DNA of 64,000 bases, taken from positions 186,001-250,000 of the forward strand of contig BQJD01000001.1 of the NCBI GenBank assembly GCA_021604525.1, given 5' to 3'. Under the pieces are notes generated by a model. It did no database searches. It was not told where the DNA came from and worked only from the letters and a program-made list of their open reading frames with translations. Source of the DNA: a marine bacterium B5-7 (GTDB taxonomy: Bacteria > Pseudomonadota > Gammaproteobacteria > Arenicellales > CAJQKF01). Shown piece by piece: positions 51,041 to 62,140 of the stretch (position 1 is its first letter; each line of letters starts with the position of its first letter). The translations under genes were made by a program, and so were the position numbers.

Positions 51041-52435
51041 ATGAGCTCTGGAATCGTAACTTCAGCCTATATTGCCGCCAGCATCCTGTTCATTCTGAGC
51101 CTTGGCGGGCTTAGCAACCAGGAGTCGGCCAGGCGCGGGAATCTCTATGGCATGATCGGCATGGCTATCGCCATTGTCGCCACCATCGCATCAAATAACG
51201 TCAACGCATATACCACCATTATCATTTTGATGGTAATCGGCGCCAGCGTGGGTATGTTTGTCGCCATGCGCGTCGAGATGACTGCCATGCCGCAACTGGT
51301 CGCAATGTTGCACAGTTTTGTGGGATTGGCAGCAACCCTGGTTGGCTTTGCCAGTTACATCGACCATTCGATTGTGCTGGAAGGCGCCGAGAAAACCATT
51401 CACGACGTTGAGATATATCTGGGCATCCTGATCGGTGCTGTGACTTTTACTGGTTCGATCATTGCTTTTGGCAAGTTGCAAGGCGTAATCGGCAGCAAGC
51501 CGCTGATGTTGCCTGGACGACACCTGATCAACGCCGCAATTGGTATTGCCTGTATCTGGCTCGGCTCGGTGTTTCTTGGCAGTGAATCCACCGCTGACGG
51601 CATGCTGCCGTTAATCGCCATGACGATCCTTGCCCTGATATTCGGCGTGCACATGGTCATGGCCATTGGTGGTGCCGATATGCCTGTCGTCATATCCATG
51701 CTCAACAGTTATTCAGGATGGGCTGCGGCAGCTACAGGCTTCATGTTGTCCAATGATCTGTTAATCGTTACCGGTGCGCTGGTTGGCAGTAGTGGTGCGA
51801 TACTGAGCTACATCATGTGCAGGGCAATGAATCGTCGATTCGTCTCCGTCATCATGGGCGGTTTTGGCACGACCAGTAGTTCGTCTGCTACCAGTGAAGC
51901 GGGAGAATATGTCGCTACCAATATTGATGAAGCGGCAGAGCTGTTAAGGGAAGCGTCCAGCGTAATCATTGTGCCCGGGTACGGCATGGCGGTTGCCCAT
52001 GCACAACACCCGGTGTCTGAACTAACCCGGATTCTTAAAGAACAAGATACGAGTGTCCGATTTGCGATTCATCCAGTCGCCGGTCGTATGCCCGGACACA
52101 TGAATGTGCTGCTCGCCGAAGCCAAGGTGCCCTACGATATTGTCCTTGAGATGGACGAGATTAATGACGACTTTAAAGATACCGATGTCGTTATTGTGAT
52201 AGGTGCAAATGACACGGTGAACCCTTCGGCTCTGGATGATCCATCCAGCCCCATCGCCGGCATGCCGGTTCTTGAAGTCTGGAATGCGCGTAACGTGATC
52301 GTTTCCAAGCGCAGCATGGCAGTCGGTTATGCCGGTGTGGAAAATCCGTTATTCTTCCACGATAACACCAAGATGCTGTTTGGCGACGCCAAGGACAGCG
52401 TAGACGGTCTGGTTGCAGCGTTAGCAGCCAGGTAG
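51041..52435 (+). CDS. pntB: NAD(P) transhydrogenase subunit beta
   Basis: The 464-residue beta subunit has nine or so membrane helices in the first 260 residues and a C-terminal NADP-binding domain III with [42 protein letters not shown] and [15 protein letters not shown]. An AAGG ribosome binding site precedes the ATG. It is translated right after pntA and ends convergent with sucD. Confidence 0.97.
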   Translation: MSSGIVTSAYIAASILFILSLGGLSNQESARRGNLYGMIGMAIAIVATIASNNVNAYTTIIILMVIGASVGMFVAMRVEMTAMPQLVAMLHSFVGLAATLVGFASYIDHSIVLEGAEKTIHDVEIYLGILIGAVTFTGSIIAFGKLQGVIGSKPLMLPGRHLINAAIGIACIWLGSVFLGSESTADGMLPLIAMTILALIFGVHMVMAIGGADMPVVISMLNSYSGWAAAATGFMLSNDLLIVTGALVGSSGAILSYIMCRAMNRRFVSVIMGGFGTTSSSSATSEAGEYVATNIDEAAELLREASSVIIVPGYGMAVAHAQHPVSELTRILKEQDTSVRFAIHPVAGRMPGHMNVLLAEAKVPYDIVLEMDEINDDFKDTDVVIVIGANDTVNPSALDDPSSPIAGMPVLEVWNARNVIVSKRSMAVGYAGVENPLFFHDNTKMLFGDAKDSVDGLVAALAAR

Positions 52436-52510
52436 AACCGATTGGTACCGGCAGAAAGCCCTTAATTCAGGAATTTCTCAAACAGATTCGACATAAGATA
52501 ACGTGTTAAT

Positions 52511-52532
52511 CCGGTGGAATTCTATCCACCGG
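52511..52532. terminator. hairpin between convergent pntB and sucD
   Basis: An 8-bp perfect stem CCGGTGGA/TCCACCGG with loop ATTCTA. No T run on either side, so termination is only likely by position. Confidence 0.45.
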
Positions 52533-52578
52533 AATACACATTTGTGGCGTTGATTGTTTCGATGGAACCGGGTCCGTA

Positions 52579-53454
52579 CTACAGACGCGAACGCATCAGC
52601 TCACCAATCTCTGCCGGGTTACGGGTAACCGAGACCCCAGCTTCCTCGAGCGCGGCAATCTTTTCGCTGGCGGTACCCTTGCCTCCCGAGATAATTGCGC
52701 CGGCGTGGCCCATACGCTTGCCCGGGGGTGCCGTGACGCCGGCAATGAAGGCTGCGACCGGCTTACTCATATTGTCTGCAATCCACTCGGCGCATTCTTC
52801 TTCATCTGTACCGCCGATTTCCCCGCACATAACCACGGCGTCAGTGTCAGGATCGTCGTTGAATAACTTCATGACATCAAGATGCTTCAGGCCATTGACC
52901 GGATCGCCACCAATCCCGACGCAGGTCGATTGACCAAGACCGAGCTTGCTTAACTGGTCGACCACTTCATAAGTCAGTGTACCGGAGCGCGACACGACGC
53001 CGATGCGGCCTTTTTTGTGAATATAGCCTGGCATGATGCCGATCTTGATTTCTTCTGGTGTGATCACGCCCGGGCAGTTGGGACCAACCAGAATGGTTGC
53101 ACTATCACGCATGCGCGCGCGTGTCATGATCATGTCCTTAACAGGTATTCCTTCGGTAATACAGATAACAACCTCGATTCCGGCATCAACAGCTTCGCCA
53201 ATGGCGGCGGCCGCAAAAGGTGGAGGCACATAAATGACGGACACATTGGCATCGGTTGCCTCACGCGCTTCAGTAACGGTATTGAATACCGGCACACCTT
53301 CGACCTCCATGCCACCTTTGCCCGGTGTTACGCCAGCCACATAGCAGGTCTTGCCGTTAGCGTAGTCGATACTGTGATGAGTGTGGAATTGCCCGGTTTT
53401 ACCGGTAATTCCCTGGGTGATGACCCTTGAATCCTTATTAATCAAAATAGACAT
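52579..53454 (-). CDS. sucD: succinyl-CoA synthetase subunit alpha
   Basis: A 291-residue subunit of the TCA cycle enzyme that couples succinyl-CoA cleavage to nucleotide triphosphate formation. The CoA-binding N-terminus is [19 protein letters not shown], and the phosphohistidine segment is [24 protein letters not shown] 53454 starts five bases after the sucC stop; the longer frame is an overlap with sucC. Confidence 0.97.
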   Translation of the reverse strand: MSILINKDSRVITQGITGKTGQFHTHHSIDYANGKTCYVAGVTPGKGGMEVEGVPVFNTVTEAREATDANVSVIYVPPPFAAAAIGEAVDAGIEVVICITEGIPVKDMIMTRARMRDSATILVGPNCPGVITPEEIKIGIMPGYIHKKGRIGVVSRSGTLTYEVVDQLSKLGLGQSTCVGIGGDPVNGLKHLDVMKLFNDDPDTDAVVMCGEIGGTDEEECAEWIADNMSKPVAAFIAGVTAPPGKRMGHAGAIISGGKGTASEKIAALEEAGVSVTRNPAEIGELMRSRL

Positions 53455-53458
53455 AGCT

Positions 53459-54622
53459 TCAGTTTCCTGCGACGGCCGACACTTTTTCAGCAGCATCGGC
53501 CATATTGGTAGCGGTGATGATCTCGATGCCGGACTGTTCGATAATCTCGCGTCCCTTTTCGACATTCGTGCCTTCGAGTCGAACCACAAGCGGCACTTTC
53601 AAATTGACTTCACGGGCTGCATTGACCAGTCCTTCGGCGACCACGTCGCAACGCATGATGCCACCAAAGATGTTCACCAGAATTGCCTTAAGCTTGTCGC
53701 TTTTAAGCATGATCTTGAACGCTTCAGTAACCTGCTCGGTGGTCGCACCGCCACCGACGTCGAGGAAATTGGCAGGTTCTGCACCGTACAATTTAATGAT
53801 GTCCATTGTCGCCATCGCGAGACCTGCGCCGTTGACCAGGCAGCCGATATTACCGTCCAGGGAAATATAGCTGAGACCGAATTTTGCCGCTTCGATCTCG
53901 TCCGGATCCTCTTCATCAAGGTCACGCATCTCAAGCAATTCCGGATGTCTGTAAAGCGCGTTATCATCAAAATTTATCTTGGCGTCCAGGGCGATAATCC
54001 GGTCGTCATTCGTAACGATCAAGGGATTGATTTCAGCCAGCGATGCATCCTTGTCCCAGAATGCCTGATAGAGCTTTTTAAACAGTTCTGCGGCCTCTTC
54101 GATGGCTGACACGGGTATACCAATATCCGCAGCTAGTGAACGTGCCTGCTCGTTCGTTAAACCTGCTTCAGGATCAATGAGTTCCTTGTGAATTTTCTCA
54201 GGAGTCTCTTCAGCAACTTTTTCAATCTCGGTGCCGCCTTCAGAACTTGCCATGAAAACAACCTTCTGACTGCTGCGATCCACCACCAGACCGATATAAA
54301 GCTCGTCCTTGATATCTGCACCTTCTTCAACCAGGAGACGTTTAACTACTTGTCCTTGTGGCCCAGTCTGGTGTGTTATCAATGTCATACCCAGAATTTC
54401 ATCGGCGTAGCTCTTGACCTCGTCGATGCTTTTGGCAACCTTTACGCCACCGCCCTTGCCTCTCCCGCCTGCATGAATCTGCGCCTTGACCACCCAGACC
54501 TCACCGCCCAGATCCTGAGCGGCGCTGACGGCGTCGTCGACGCTAAAGCAGGCTACTCCGCGTGGCACAGCGACATCGTACTCCCGCAGGATTTGTTTAC
54601 CCTGATATTCGTGAATCTTCAT
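53459..54622 (-). CDS. sucC: succinyl-CoA synthetase subunit beta
   Basis: The 387-residue ATP-grasp subunit. It starts [17 protein letters not shown] and has [20 protein letters not shown] (nucleotide-binding), [19 protein letters not shown] (metal site) and [17 protein letters not shown]-like [16 protein letters not shown]. It is upstream of sucD in one operon. The 140-bp repeat copy lies 54 bases upstream of its start. Confidence 0.97.
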   Translation of the reverse strand: MKIHEYQGKQILREYDVAVPRGVACFSVDDAVSAAQDLGGEVWVVKAQIHAGGRGKGGGVKVAKSIDEVKSYADEILGMTLITHQTGPQGQVVKRLLVEEGADIKDELYIGLVVDRSSQKVVFMASSEGGTEIEKVAEETPEKIHKELIDPEAGLTNEQARSLAADIGIPVSAIEEAAELFKKLYQAFWDKDASLAEINPLIVTNDDRIIALDAKINFDDNALYRHPELLEMRDLDEEDPDEIEAAKFGLSYISLDGNIGCLVNGAGLAMATMDIIKLYGAEPANFLDVGGGATTEQVTEAFKIMLKSDKLKAILVNIFGGIMRCDVVAEGLVNAAREVNLKVPLVVRLEGTNVEKGREIIEQSGIEIITATNMADAAEKVSAVAGN

Positions 54623-54675
54623 ATTGGAATTTCGTTAACCTCGAAATTAATGGTTAAAAAATCTATCGGACTTTT

Positions 54676-54815
54676 AGAACCTGTCTCAAAACGAGCGAAG
54701 GCCGCCAAAACAAGGCAAAAATAGAGAAAACAAGCAATTTACATGAATAAATGAGCATTTGAGCCAGCATTTAACACCTTTATTGGGGGATTGCAGCCAT
54801 TTTGAGATAGATTCT
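54676..54815. repeat. 140-bp interspersed repeat with inverted ends, copy A
   Basis: Imperfect copy, roughly three-quarters identical by eye, of 62001-62140 and exactly the same length. Ends AGAACCTGTCTCAAAA and, inverted, AGAATCTATCTCAAAA form a terminal inverted repeat (13 of 16). It lies between the malic enzyme gene and sucC, and its right edge contributes bases of the malic enzyme TAG stop. It encodes nothing credible and resembles a MITE. Confidence 0.85.
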
Positions 54816-56034
54816 AGTCAGTTTGTTTACGCGCCGCTTCTTCCACTTTGGGTACTACCCAATCAAACAGACGCGGGTCAAACTGCTTGGGAAGAATGTA
54901 ATCCGGACCGAATTCCATTTGCTCAACGCCGTAAGCTTCAAGCACTTCCGGTAATACCGGTTCACGAGCGAGTGAGGCTAGTGCATCGACTGCGGCTAGC
55001 AGGATCGACTGATTGATGTATCGCGCGCGTGCGTTCAATGCACCGCGAAAGATGAAAGGAAAACACAGCGCATTGTTTACCTGGTTAGGATAATCAGAAC
55101 GACCTGTAGCGATAATGCTGCCAGGCTTCGCCTCGTAGGCATCAGCGGGGTCGATCTCCGGATCCGGATTCGACAACGCGAAAACAATGGCCCGCTTGGA
55201 CATTCGTTTGACCATTGCCTTGGAAACCAGTGAAGGTCCTGATACACCGATCAACACATCGGCCCCAAGCATTGCTTCGTCGAGTGTCCTAAGTGGTGTG
55301 TCGATCGCAAAAGCTTCCTTATAAATATTGAGATCGTCTCGACCGGTGTGAATTACGCCACGGCTGTCCACCATGACGATATTCTGTTTCATGGCGCCTC
55401 GTGCGATCAACAGTTTGGATGTGGCAATTCCAGCCGCCCCGGCACCGAGCACTACAATACGAACATCTTCGATTCGTTTGCCCTGGATTTCCAGTGCATT
55501 TATTAATCCAGCACAAGTAATCACGGCCGTGCCGTGCTGATCATCGTGAAAAATTGGAATTTCAAGACGATCGCGTAGTGCCTGCTCGATGACAAAACAG
55601 GCCGGTGCGGCTATGTCCTCGAGATTAATACCGCCAAAGGTCGGTGCAATATTCACTACAGTCTCGATAAACGCCTCGGTGCTAGGTGCATTGACCTCGA
55701 TATCGAACACATCGATATCAGCAAAACGCTTGAAAAGCACCGCTTTACCTTCCATGACCGGTTTACCAGCGAGCGCACCGACCCGACCCAGACCGAGCAC
55801 TGCCGATCCATCAGTAATGACTGCAACCAGGTTGCCCTTATTGGTGTAACGGTAGGCATTCTCGGGGTTTTCGTGGATTCGGCGAACTGGTTCAGCCACC
55901 CCTGGTGTATAGGCAAGGGATAAATCCAAAGATGTCGTAAATGGCTTGGTCGGTTGAATGGAAATCTTTCCAGGTCGGGGAAGTTCGTGATAGTCGAGCG
56001 CCTGTTGGGACGATATATCACTGTGATCGTTCAT
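54814..56034 (-). CDS. malic enzyme, single-domain form
   Basis: A 406-residue enzyme that oxidatively decarboxylates malate to pyruvate. It has LAYTPGVAEP (substrate), DIAAPACFVIEQAL, the metal/catalytic FHDDQHGTAV and the dinucleotide-binding VVLGAGAAGIATSKLL, then FALSNPDPEIDPADAY. It lacks the C-terminal phosphotransacetylase-like domain of MaeB-type enzymes. NAD or NADP preference cannot be read. The TAG stop overlaps the edge of the repeat copy A. It starts four bases into the sulfurtransferase end (ATGA). Confidence 0.92.
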   Translation of the reverse strand: MNDHSDISSQQALDYHELPRPGKISIQPTKPFTTSLDLSLAYTPGVAEPVRRIHENPENAYRYTNKGNLVAVITDGSAVLGLGRVGALAGKPVMEGKAVLFKRFADIDVFDIEVNAPSTEAFIETVVNIAPTFGGINLEDIAAPACFVIEQALRDRLEIPIFHDDQHGTAVITCAGLINALEIQGKRIEDVRIVVLGAGAAGIATSKLLIARGAMKQNIVMVDSRGVIHTGRDDLNIYKEAFAIDTPLRTLDEAMLGADVLIGVSGPSLVSKAMVKRMSKRAIVFALSNPDPEIDPADAYEAKPGSIIATGRSDYPNQVNNALCFPFIFRGALNARARYINQSILLAAVDALASLAREPVLPEVLEAYGVEQMEFGPDYILPKQFDPRLFDWVVPKVEEAARKQTD

Positions 56035-56927
56035 TCACCCGGCTCCATATCGCCGACCGATGTCATCTTCGTTTCGACCGGGCGAGCAGCATCATCAACC
56101 CATTGACTGAACGATCCGGGGTAAAGACGTGACCCGTGTAATCCTGCGATTTCCATGGCAATCAGGTTATGACATGCAGTCACGCCGGAACCACACATGT
56201 GAATTACCCGTGTTGGATCAAACCCACTGCCCAGTATCGATTCAAATCGCATACGCAATTCGTCTTCGGATCGAAAAGTTTTATCCGAATTCAGGTTATC
56301 TGCAAATGGCGCATTTATAGCGTGTGGCACGTGTCCGGCAACCGGATCAATGGGTTCCCTCTCGCCGTTGTATCGTTCGACTTCGCGAGCATCCAGTATT
56401 GTAAGATCGGATTTTCCCGAAGCGATATCCATGATCGTATCGATCTCTTCGGTCGCAATCCTTGCTGGTGTTCGAGTAATGGTTCCTCGTGTGGTCATGG
56501 CGTTGACTTTGTTAGCAGTCGATTCCAATGGGTATTTCGCACTCGACCAGGCATTAAATCCGCCATCGAGTAAACGGGCGTTTTCGATACCCAGCCAACG
56601 CAGCAACCACCAAAATCGCGACGCCAGCGCACCACCGACATGATCATAGCCAACCACCATGGAAGTATCGTTAACGCCGTGGCTTTCCAGCCAACCGATA
56701 AATCGCTCGCGATCAGGAAGTGGGTGACGACCGGCGTGTGGTTGACTGGTGTCGGACAAATCGAGGTCGAGATTGGCGTAATACGCTGAAGGAATATGCC
56801 CCTCATCATACAGACGCTTACCTTGTGCTGGGTCCATCAATGAAAACCGGCAATCGAAAATCACCGTGTCCAGCTGTCCGTAACATGATGCGAGAGTTTC
56901 GGTGTTAATAATTGGGAGGTTATCCAT
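56031..56927 (-). CDS. sseA: thiosulfate/3-mercaptopyruvate sulfurtransferase (tandem rhodanese)
   Basis: A 298-residue protein of two rhodanese domains. The N-terminal domain is inactive (VIFDCRFSL, VVGYDHVGGALASR), the C-terminal domain has the active cysteine C245 in the loop CGSGVTACH. A CGSGVTA loop points to 3-mercaptopyruvate sulfurtransferase rather than thiosulfate rhodanese. It overlaps the malic enzyme gene by four bases and is first in the run. Confidence 0.92.
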   Translation of the reverse strand: MDNLPIINTETLASCYGQLDTVIFDCRFSLMDPAQGKRLYDEGHIPSAYYANLDLDLSDTSQPHAGRHPLPDRERFIGWLESHGVNDTSMVVGYDHVGGALASRFWWLLRWLGIENARLLDGGFNAWSSAKYPLESTANKVNAMTTRGTITRTPARIATEEIDTIMDIASGKSDLTILDAREVERYNGEREPIDPVAGHVPHAINAPFADNLNSDKTFRSEDELRMRFESILGSGFDPTRVIHMCGSGVTACHNLIAMEIAGLHGSRLYPGSFSQWVDDAARPVETKMTSVGDMEPGE

Positions 56928-57235
56928 AGACGCTATAAATTTCCAAAACCTGGGCTATAAACAAAGGCGATAAACAGGGCAATAATGAAAGCTCAATATA
57001 TTAAAAGACCTGCTATGGAGATAGTTTATTCGCGGGTAAATGTAACCTTGGGCAAACCTGCCATGCCAATAGCGGCAAATGGCGAAAAAAGATTTAGCGT
57101 CGGTCCGCTTACGAATTGTTCTTCAAATTGATATCAATCGGTGGCGATAATCAGTTTCTTTTCTTCAAGGTAGTAAACCACAGTCATGCAAATCTGGTAC
57201 CCAAATCACAAATTCGGGCGGTAATTTGGCAGTTA
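56928..57235. other. gene-free stretch between sseA-like gene and tRNA-Ser
   Basis: About 300 bases. I see no credible gene; it should contain the sulfurtransferase promoter. Nothing else recognised. Confidence 0.45.
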
Positions 57236-57326
57236 TGGCGGAGAGACAGGGATTCGAACCCTGGGAAGGCTATGAACCTTCAACGGTTTTCAAGACCGCC
57301 GCTTTCGACCACTCAGCCACCTCTCC
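57236..57326 (-). tRNA. tRNA-Ser (UGA)
   Basis: A 91-nt class II cloverleaf with acceptor GGAGAGG/CTCTCC, long variable arm, anticodon loop CTTGAAA giving TGA, T-loop GGTTCGAATCC and encoded GCCA end. Confidence 0.95.
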
Positions 57327-57660
57327 TGTAAATATCGCAACGCACAATTTAAAAAACCGATCCGACCACTCACCCTCTAAATGCGCGCAACCGTCACATA
57401 AACCATACTACTAACATGAATTTGTACTTGACCAGTCGCTCCAGCTACATTTTCACGGTATTCTGCATAACACAGATATCAAGGGAAATCGCAACTTTCA
57501 GTATAAATCTGGACGAAATACAACAATCCTGGCTTTGCACAGTGGGTGTTTCAAACCGGCAGTAATGCGATGCAACGGTAATTTGCCGAACACTCGCAAC
57601 AAGTTGTAATTATATGAATTTTCACCCATATTCTCTACCCGTTGATTACATCTATTACAC

Positions 57661-57688
57661 TTGATTTTCCATCAATAGATGCTACTTT
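57661..57688 (+). promoter_or_regulatory. candidate promoter of the BI-1 family gene
   Basis: TTGATT and TACTTT separated by 16 bases, about 30 bases before the TGGAGA ribosome binding site. No better candidate is seen in the 400-base spacer 57327-57725. Confidence 0.4.
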
Positions 57689-57725
57689 AGTGGTTGCTAG
57701 TTAATACTTTTTGGAGATTTACGCG

Positions 57726-58397
57726 ATGAGCAGAGTTAATCCAGCCGTAACCCGTGCGGGTATCAGCGGTATTGAAGTCAACAAAGTGTTGAAAAACACT
57801 TATATGCTGCTTTCCGCAACATTGTTGTTCAGTGCCCTCACAGCCGGGTTGTCCATGGCGTACAACTGGCCATACCCCGGCATGATTTTAACGATGGTCG
57901 GCTATTTTGGACTCCTGTTTGCTACTCAGCGATTCAGAAACTCTAGCCTGGGTCTGGTATTCGTATTTGCGCTGACCGGATTCATGGGTCTTACACTTGG
58001 GCCAATTATTAGCTTTTACGTAAAATCCATACCAAATGGCGGCCACCTTGTAATGACCGCCATGGGTGGTACCGGTGTCATATTCCTCGCCCTATCTGGA
58101 TATGCGCTTACCAGCCGCAAGGATTTCAGCTTCATGGGCGGTATCCTGATGGCAGGTATCCTGGTTGCGTTTCTTGCGGGTATTGGTGCGGCAGTATTCT
58201 CGATTCCAGCCTTGTCGCTGGCAGTTTCGGCGATGTTTATTCTGCTGATGTCGGGCATGATCCTGTGGCAAACCAGTGAAATTATTCACGGCGGCGAAAC
58301 CAACTACATCATGGCGACCATCACCTTATACATCACCATCTATAATCTGTTCCTCAGTCTGTTGCAGATTCTCGGAATTTTTGGTGGAGACGATTAA
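57726..58397 (+). CDS. Bax inhibitor-1/YccA family membrane protein
   Basis: A 223-residue protein with seven membrane segments, typical of the BI-1/YccA/YbhL family of pH-sensitive channels and FtsH modulators. LKNTYMLLSATLLFSALTAG, the central GLTLGPIISFY and the C-terminal ITLYITIYNLFLSLLQILG fit the family pattern. ATG 57726 is chosen since TGGAGA stands upstream; a TTG at 57711 is an artefact of the open frame. A strong terminator follows, so it is a single-gene unit. Confidence 0.93.
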   Translation: MSRVNPAVTRAGISGIEVNKVLKNTYMLLSATLLFSALTAGLSMAYNWPYPGMILTMVGYFGLLFATQRFRNSSLGLVFVFALTGFMGLTLGPIISFYVKSIPNGGHLVMTAMGGTGVIFLALSGYALTSRKDFSFMGGILMAGILVAFLAGIGAAVFSIPALSLAVSAMFILLMSGMILWQTSEIIHGGETNYIMATITLYITIYNLFLSLLQILGIFGGDD

Positions 58398-58453
58398 CTG
58401 TTGAGTAACATATGAGCCGATCCCCAGACTTCAACACTGGCGATTGATATAAC

Positions 58454-58488
58454 AAAAGCCCCACTTTTCTTCAGGTGGGGCTTTTTTA
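58454..58488 (+). terminator. rho-independent terminator after the BI-1 gene
   Basis: AAAGCCCCAC pairs with GTGGGGCTTT around TTTTCTTCAG, followed by TTTT. It ends the BI-1 transcript and may also serve the convergent sulfhydrylase operon. Confidence 0.9.
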
Positions 58489-58528
58489 TTCAGCTCACTA
58501 ACAAAGGGAATCCTGGACAACAGGCAAG

Positions 58529-60327
<1,799 letters not shown>

Positions 60328-60373
60328 CGATATTATTCCGTATCAATTCCTGGCATTACAGATAACTGTACGA

Positions 60374-60958
60374 TTACCACGACACGGCGCCAAGTTCGAA
60401 AAAGGTCCCTGCGCTCTCAATACCGAAAACCTGTTTTCCATTATTACTATGCTCACACCCAAGATCGGTTAGTCGATAAAACACACTACGCGTGAGTCGT
60501 GCAACGAGTTGATCACGTACACGAATATAAGGGATTTCTGTATCACCGTTCGGGGGTATTGCCATCCATAGTGGATGTTTGTCATCAAGCTGCACTTTCT
60601 GATTTACATTGGTACCGAATATAATCAGTTGGGAGTCATCGGTCACGGAGCATTCAAAATCAGTCGCAATAAAAGGTGCATCCTCAACCGTGATTCGTAA
60701 TTTCTCACTCGGTGAAACCAGATAATACTGGTCGTCTTCACAGATCAATACTTTGGCCAGCAGGTTAACCAGCCGTTGACGTTTAAATACAGTGCCCTGG
60801 TAATACCATTTACCGTCGGCACGAATGACAAGATCCATATCGCGAGCTGTCGATGGTTTCCAATTAGCGACGGGGGGCAATGACTGTTTCTGCAATTCAT
60901 TAAGGAAATCAGTAAATCCCGAGCTATCTGTCTGACCATTTATACGAGGTTGATTCAC
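60374..60958 (-). CDS. DUF1285 family protein
   Basis: A 194-residue cytoplasmic protein with LPPVANWKPSTARDMDLVIRADGKWYYQGTVFKRQ, then YYLVSPSEKLRITVEDAPFIATDF and TRSVFYRLTDLG, which I recall as the DUF1285 pattern. No catalytic function is known to me. It lies 12 bases after the thioesterase gene, part of the five-gene run. Confidence 0.85.
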   Translation of the reverse strand: MNQPRINGQTDSSGFTDFLNELQKQSLPPVANWKPSTARDMDLVIRADGKWYYQGTVFKRQRLVNLLAKVLICEDDQYYLVSPSEKLRITVEDAPFIATDFECSVTDDSQLIIFGTNVNQKVQLDDKHPLWMAIPPNGDTEIPYIRVRDQLVARLTRSVFYRLTDLGCEHSNNGKQVFGIESAGTFFELGAVSW

Positions 60959-60969
60959 GCTACTGTGTG

Positions 60970-61365
60970 TTAGCTCTGAGAAATCGGTCGTGGAATACCC
61001 GCTGCATCTACCGCAACAAAAGTATATAAAGCTTCGGTTACTTTCTCTTCGCTATGTTCCGGGCTGCCGCGTCGGATTACCCAGGTTTCAATTCGCACAG
61101 CAATAGATGTACGCCCGAGTTTGTCGGTTGTGCAGTAACAACTCACCTGGTCTCCAACGTGTACCGGCTTGTAGAAAGTCATGGCATCTACAGCAATGGT
61201 TACTACCCGACCAGCAGCAATATGTGAGGCGTAGGTACCACCAGCCAAATCCATTTGAGACATCAGCCAACCACCAAATATGTCTCCATTGGCATTGGCA
61301 TCGGCGGGCATGGCAACAGTTCGAAGAGACGGAATACCACCGGCAGGCCGGGAATCAGTATTCAT
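60970..61365 (-). CDS. yciA: acyl-CoA thioesterase, YciA-like hotdog fold
   Basis: A 131-residue hotdog thioesterase. LRTVAMPADANANGDIFGGWLMSQMDLAGG carries the catalytic aspartate segment, and FYKPVHVGDQVSCYC and VTEALYTFVAVD complete the family. In the family it hydrolyses a wide range of acyl-CoA esters. The ATG overlaps the upstream AhpD-like gene by four bases. Confidence 0.93.
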   Translation of the reverse strand: MNTDSRPAGGIPSLRTVAMPADANANGDIFGGWLMSQMDLAGGTYASHIAAGRVVTIAVDAMTFYKPVHVGDQVSCYCTTDKLGRTSIAVRIETWVIRRGSPEHSEEKVTEALYTFVAVDAAGIPRPISQS

Positions 61366-61940
61366 CGCGGCTCTCGAGCCATATTATAAAACTCCTTATT
61401 GGGACGTATGCTGATTAAATTCGCCATTCGATTTGATAAGGCAAAAAAAGCAGTTATCGCCCCAATATCCCAGACGTCCTCACGACTGAAGCCATGATTA
61501 GCCAAAACTCCAATATCCTTGTCGGTAACCGCAACGGAATGTGTTGCGACCTTGAGCGCGAACTCAAGCATCACTTTTTGTCGTTCGGTTATATCGGCTT
61601 CGCGATAATTTAACGCTACCTGATCCGCGACAAACGAATTCTTCTCGTAGATTCTTAATATTGCGCCGTGAGCAATTACACAATACAAGCACTGATTTGC
61701 ACCGCTGGTTGCAACAACGATCATCTCCTTCTCCGACTTGCTCAATCCGCCTTCGCGAAGCATCAATGCATCGTGATAATCGAAAAAAGCACGAAATTCA
61801 TCAGGACGATGGGCAAGCGCTAAAAAAACATTGGGAACAAACCCGGCTTTCTCCTGAACATCGAGTATACGTTGACGAATATCCTCATCGAGCGATTCGA
61901 GTGCCGGGATCGGATAGCGACTGACGGTTGAGTCGTTCAT
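61362..61940 (-). CDS. AhpD-like peroxidase-related protein
   Basis: A 192-residue carboxymuconolactone decarboxylase-fold protein with the redox motif C84-LY-C87 and a following H91 (NQCLYCVIAHGA), as in AhpD and peroxidase-related proteins. The C-terminal SREDVWDIGAITAFFALSNRMAN matches the family repeat. It starts the five-gene operon that runs to metY. The substrate is unknown; a peroxide or thiol role is suggested by the CxxC. Confidence 0.88.
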   Translation of the reverse strand: MNDSTVSRYPIPALESLDEDIRQRILDVQEKAGFVPNVFLALAHRPDEFRAFFDYHDALMLREGGLSKSEKEMIVVATSGANQCLYCVIAHGAILRIYEKNSFVADQVALNYREADITERQKVMLEFALKVATHSVAVTDKDIGVLANHGFSREDVWDIGAITAFFALSNRMANLISIRPNKEFYNMAREPR

Positions 61941-62000
61941 GATGTGTTCGTAAACTTAAATGATCTTGAATAATCGATGACGTTAAGACAACAAGTCTCC

Positions 62001-62140
62001 AGAACCTGTCTTAAACTGAGTGAAGGCTGCCAAGACAAGGCAAATGGCAGGGGAAACGCGCAGTTTACATATGTAAATGAGCATTTGAACAAGCAGATAA
62101 CACCGTATTGGTGGGCTGCAACCATTTTGAGATAGGTCCT
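62001..62140. repeat. 140-bp interspersed repeat with inverted ends, copy B
   Basis: Second copy of the repeat at 54676-54815, same length and same orientation. Ends AGAACCTGTCTTAAA and, inverted, AGGACCTATCTCAAA. It lies between the AhpD-like gene and the ligase gene, and its right edge gives part of the ligase TAG stop. A short open frame across it (61937-62164) is not a gene. Confidence 0.85.
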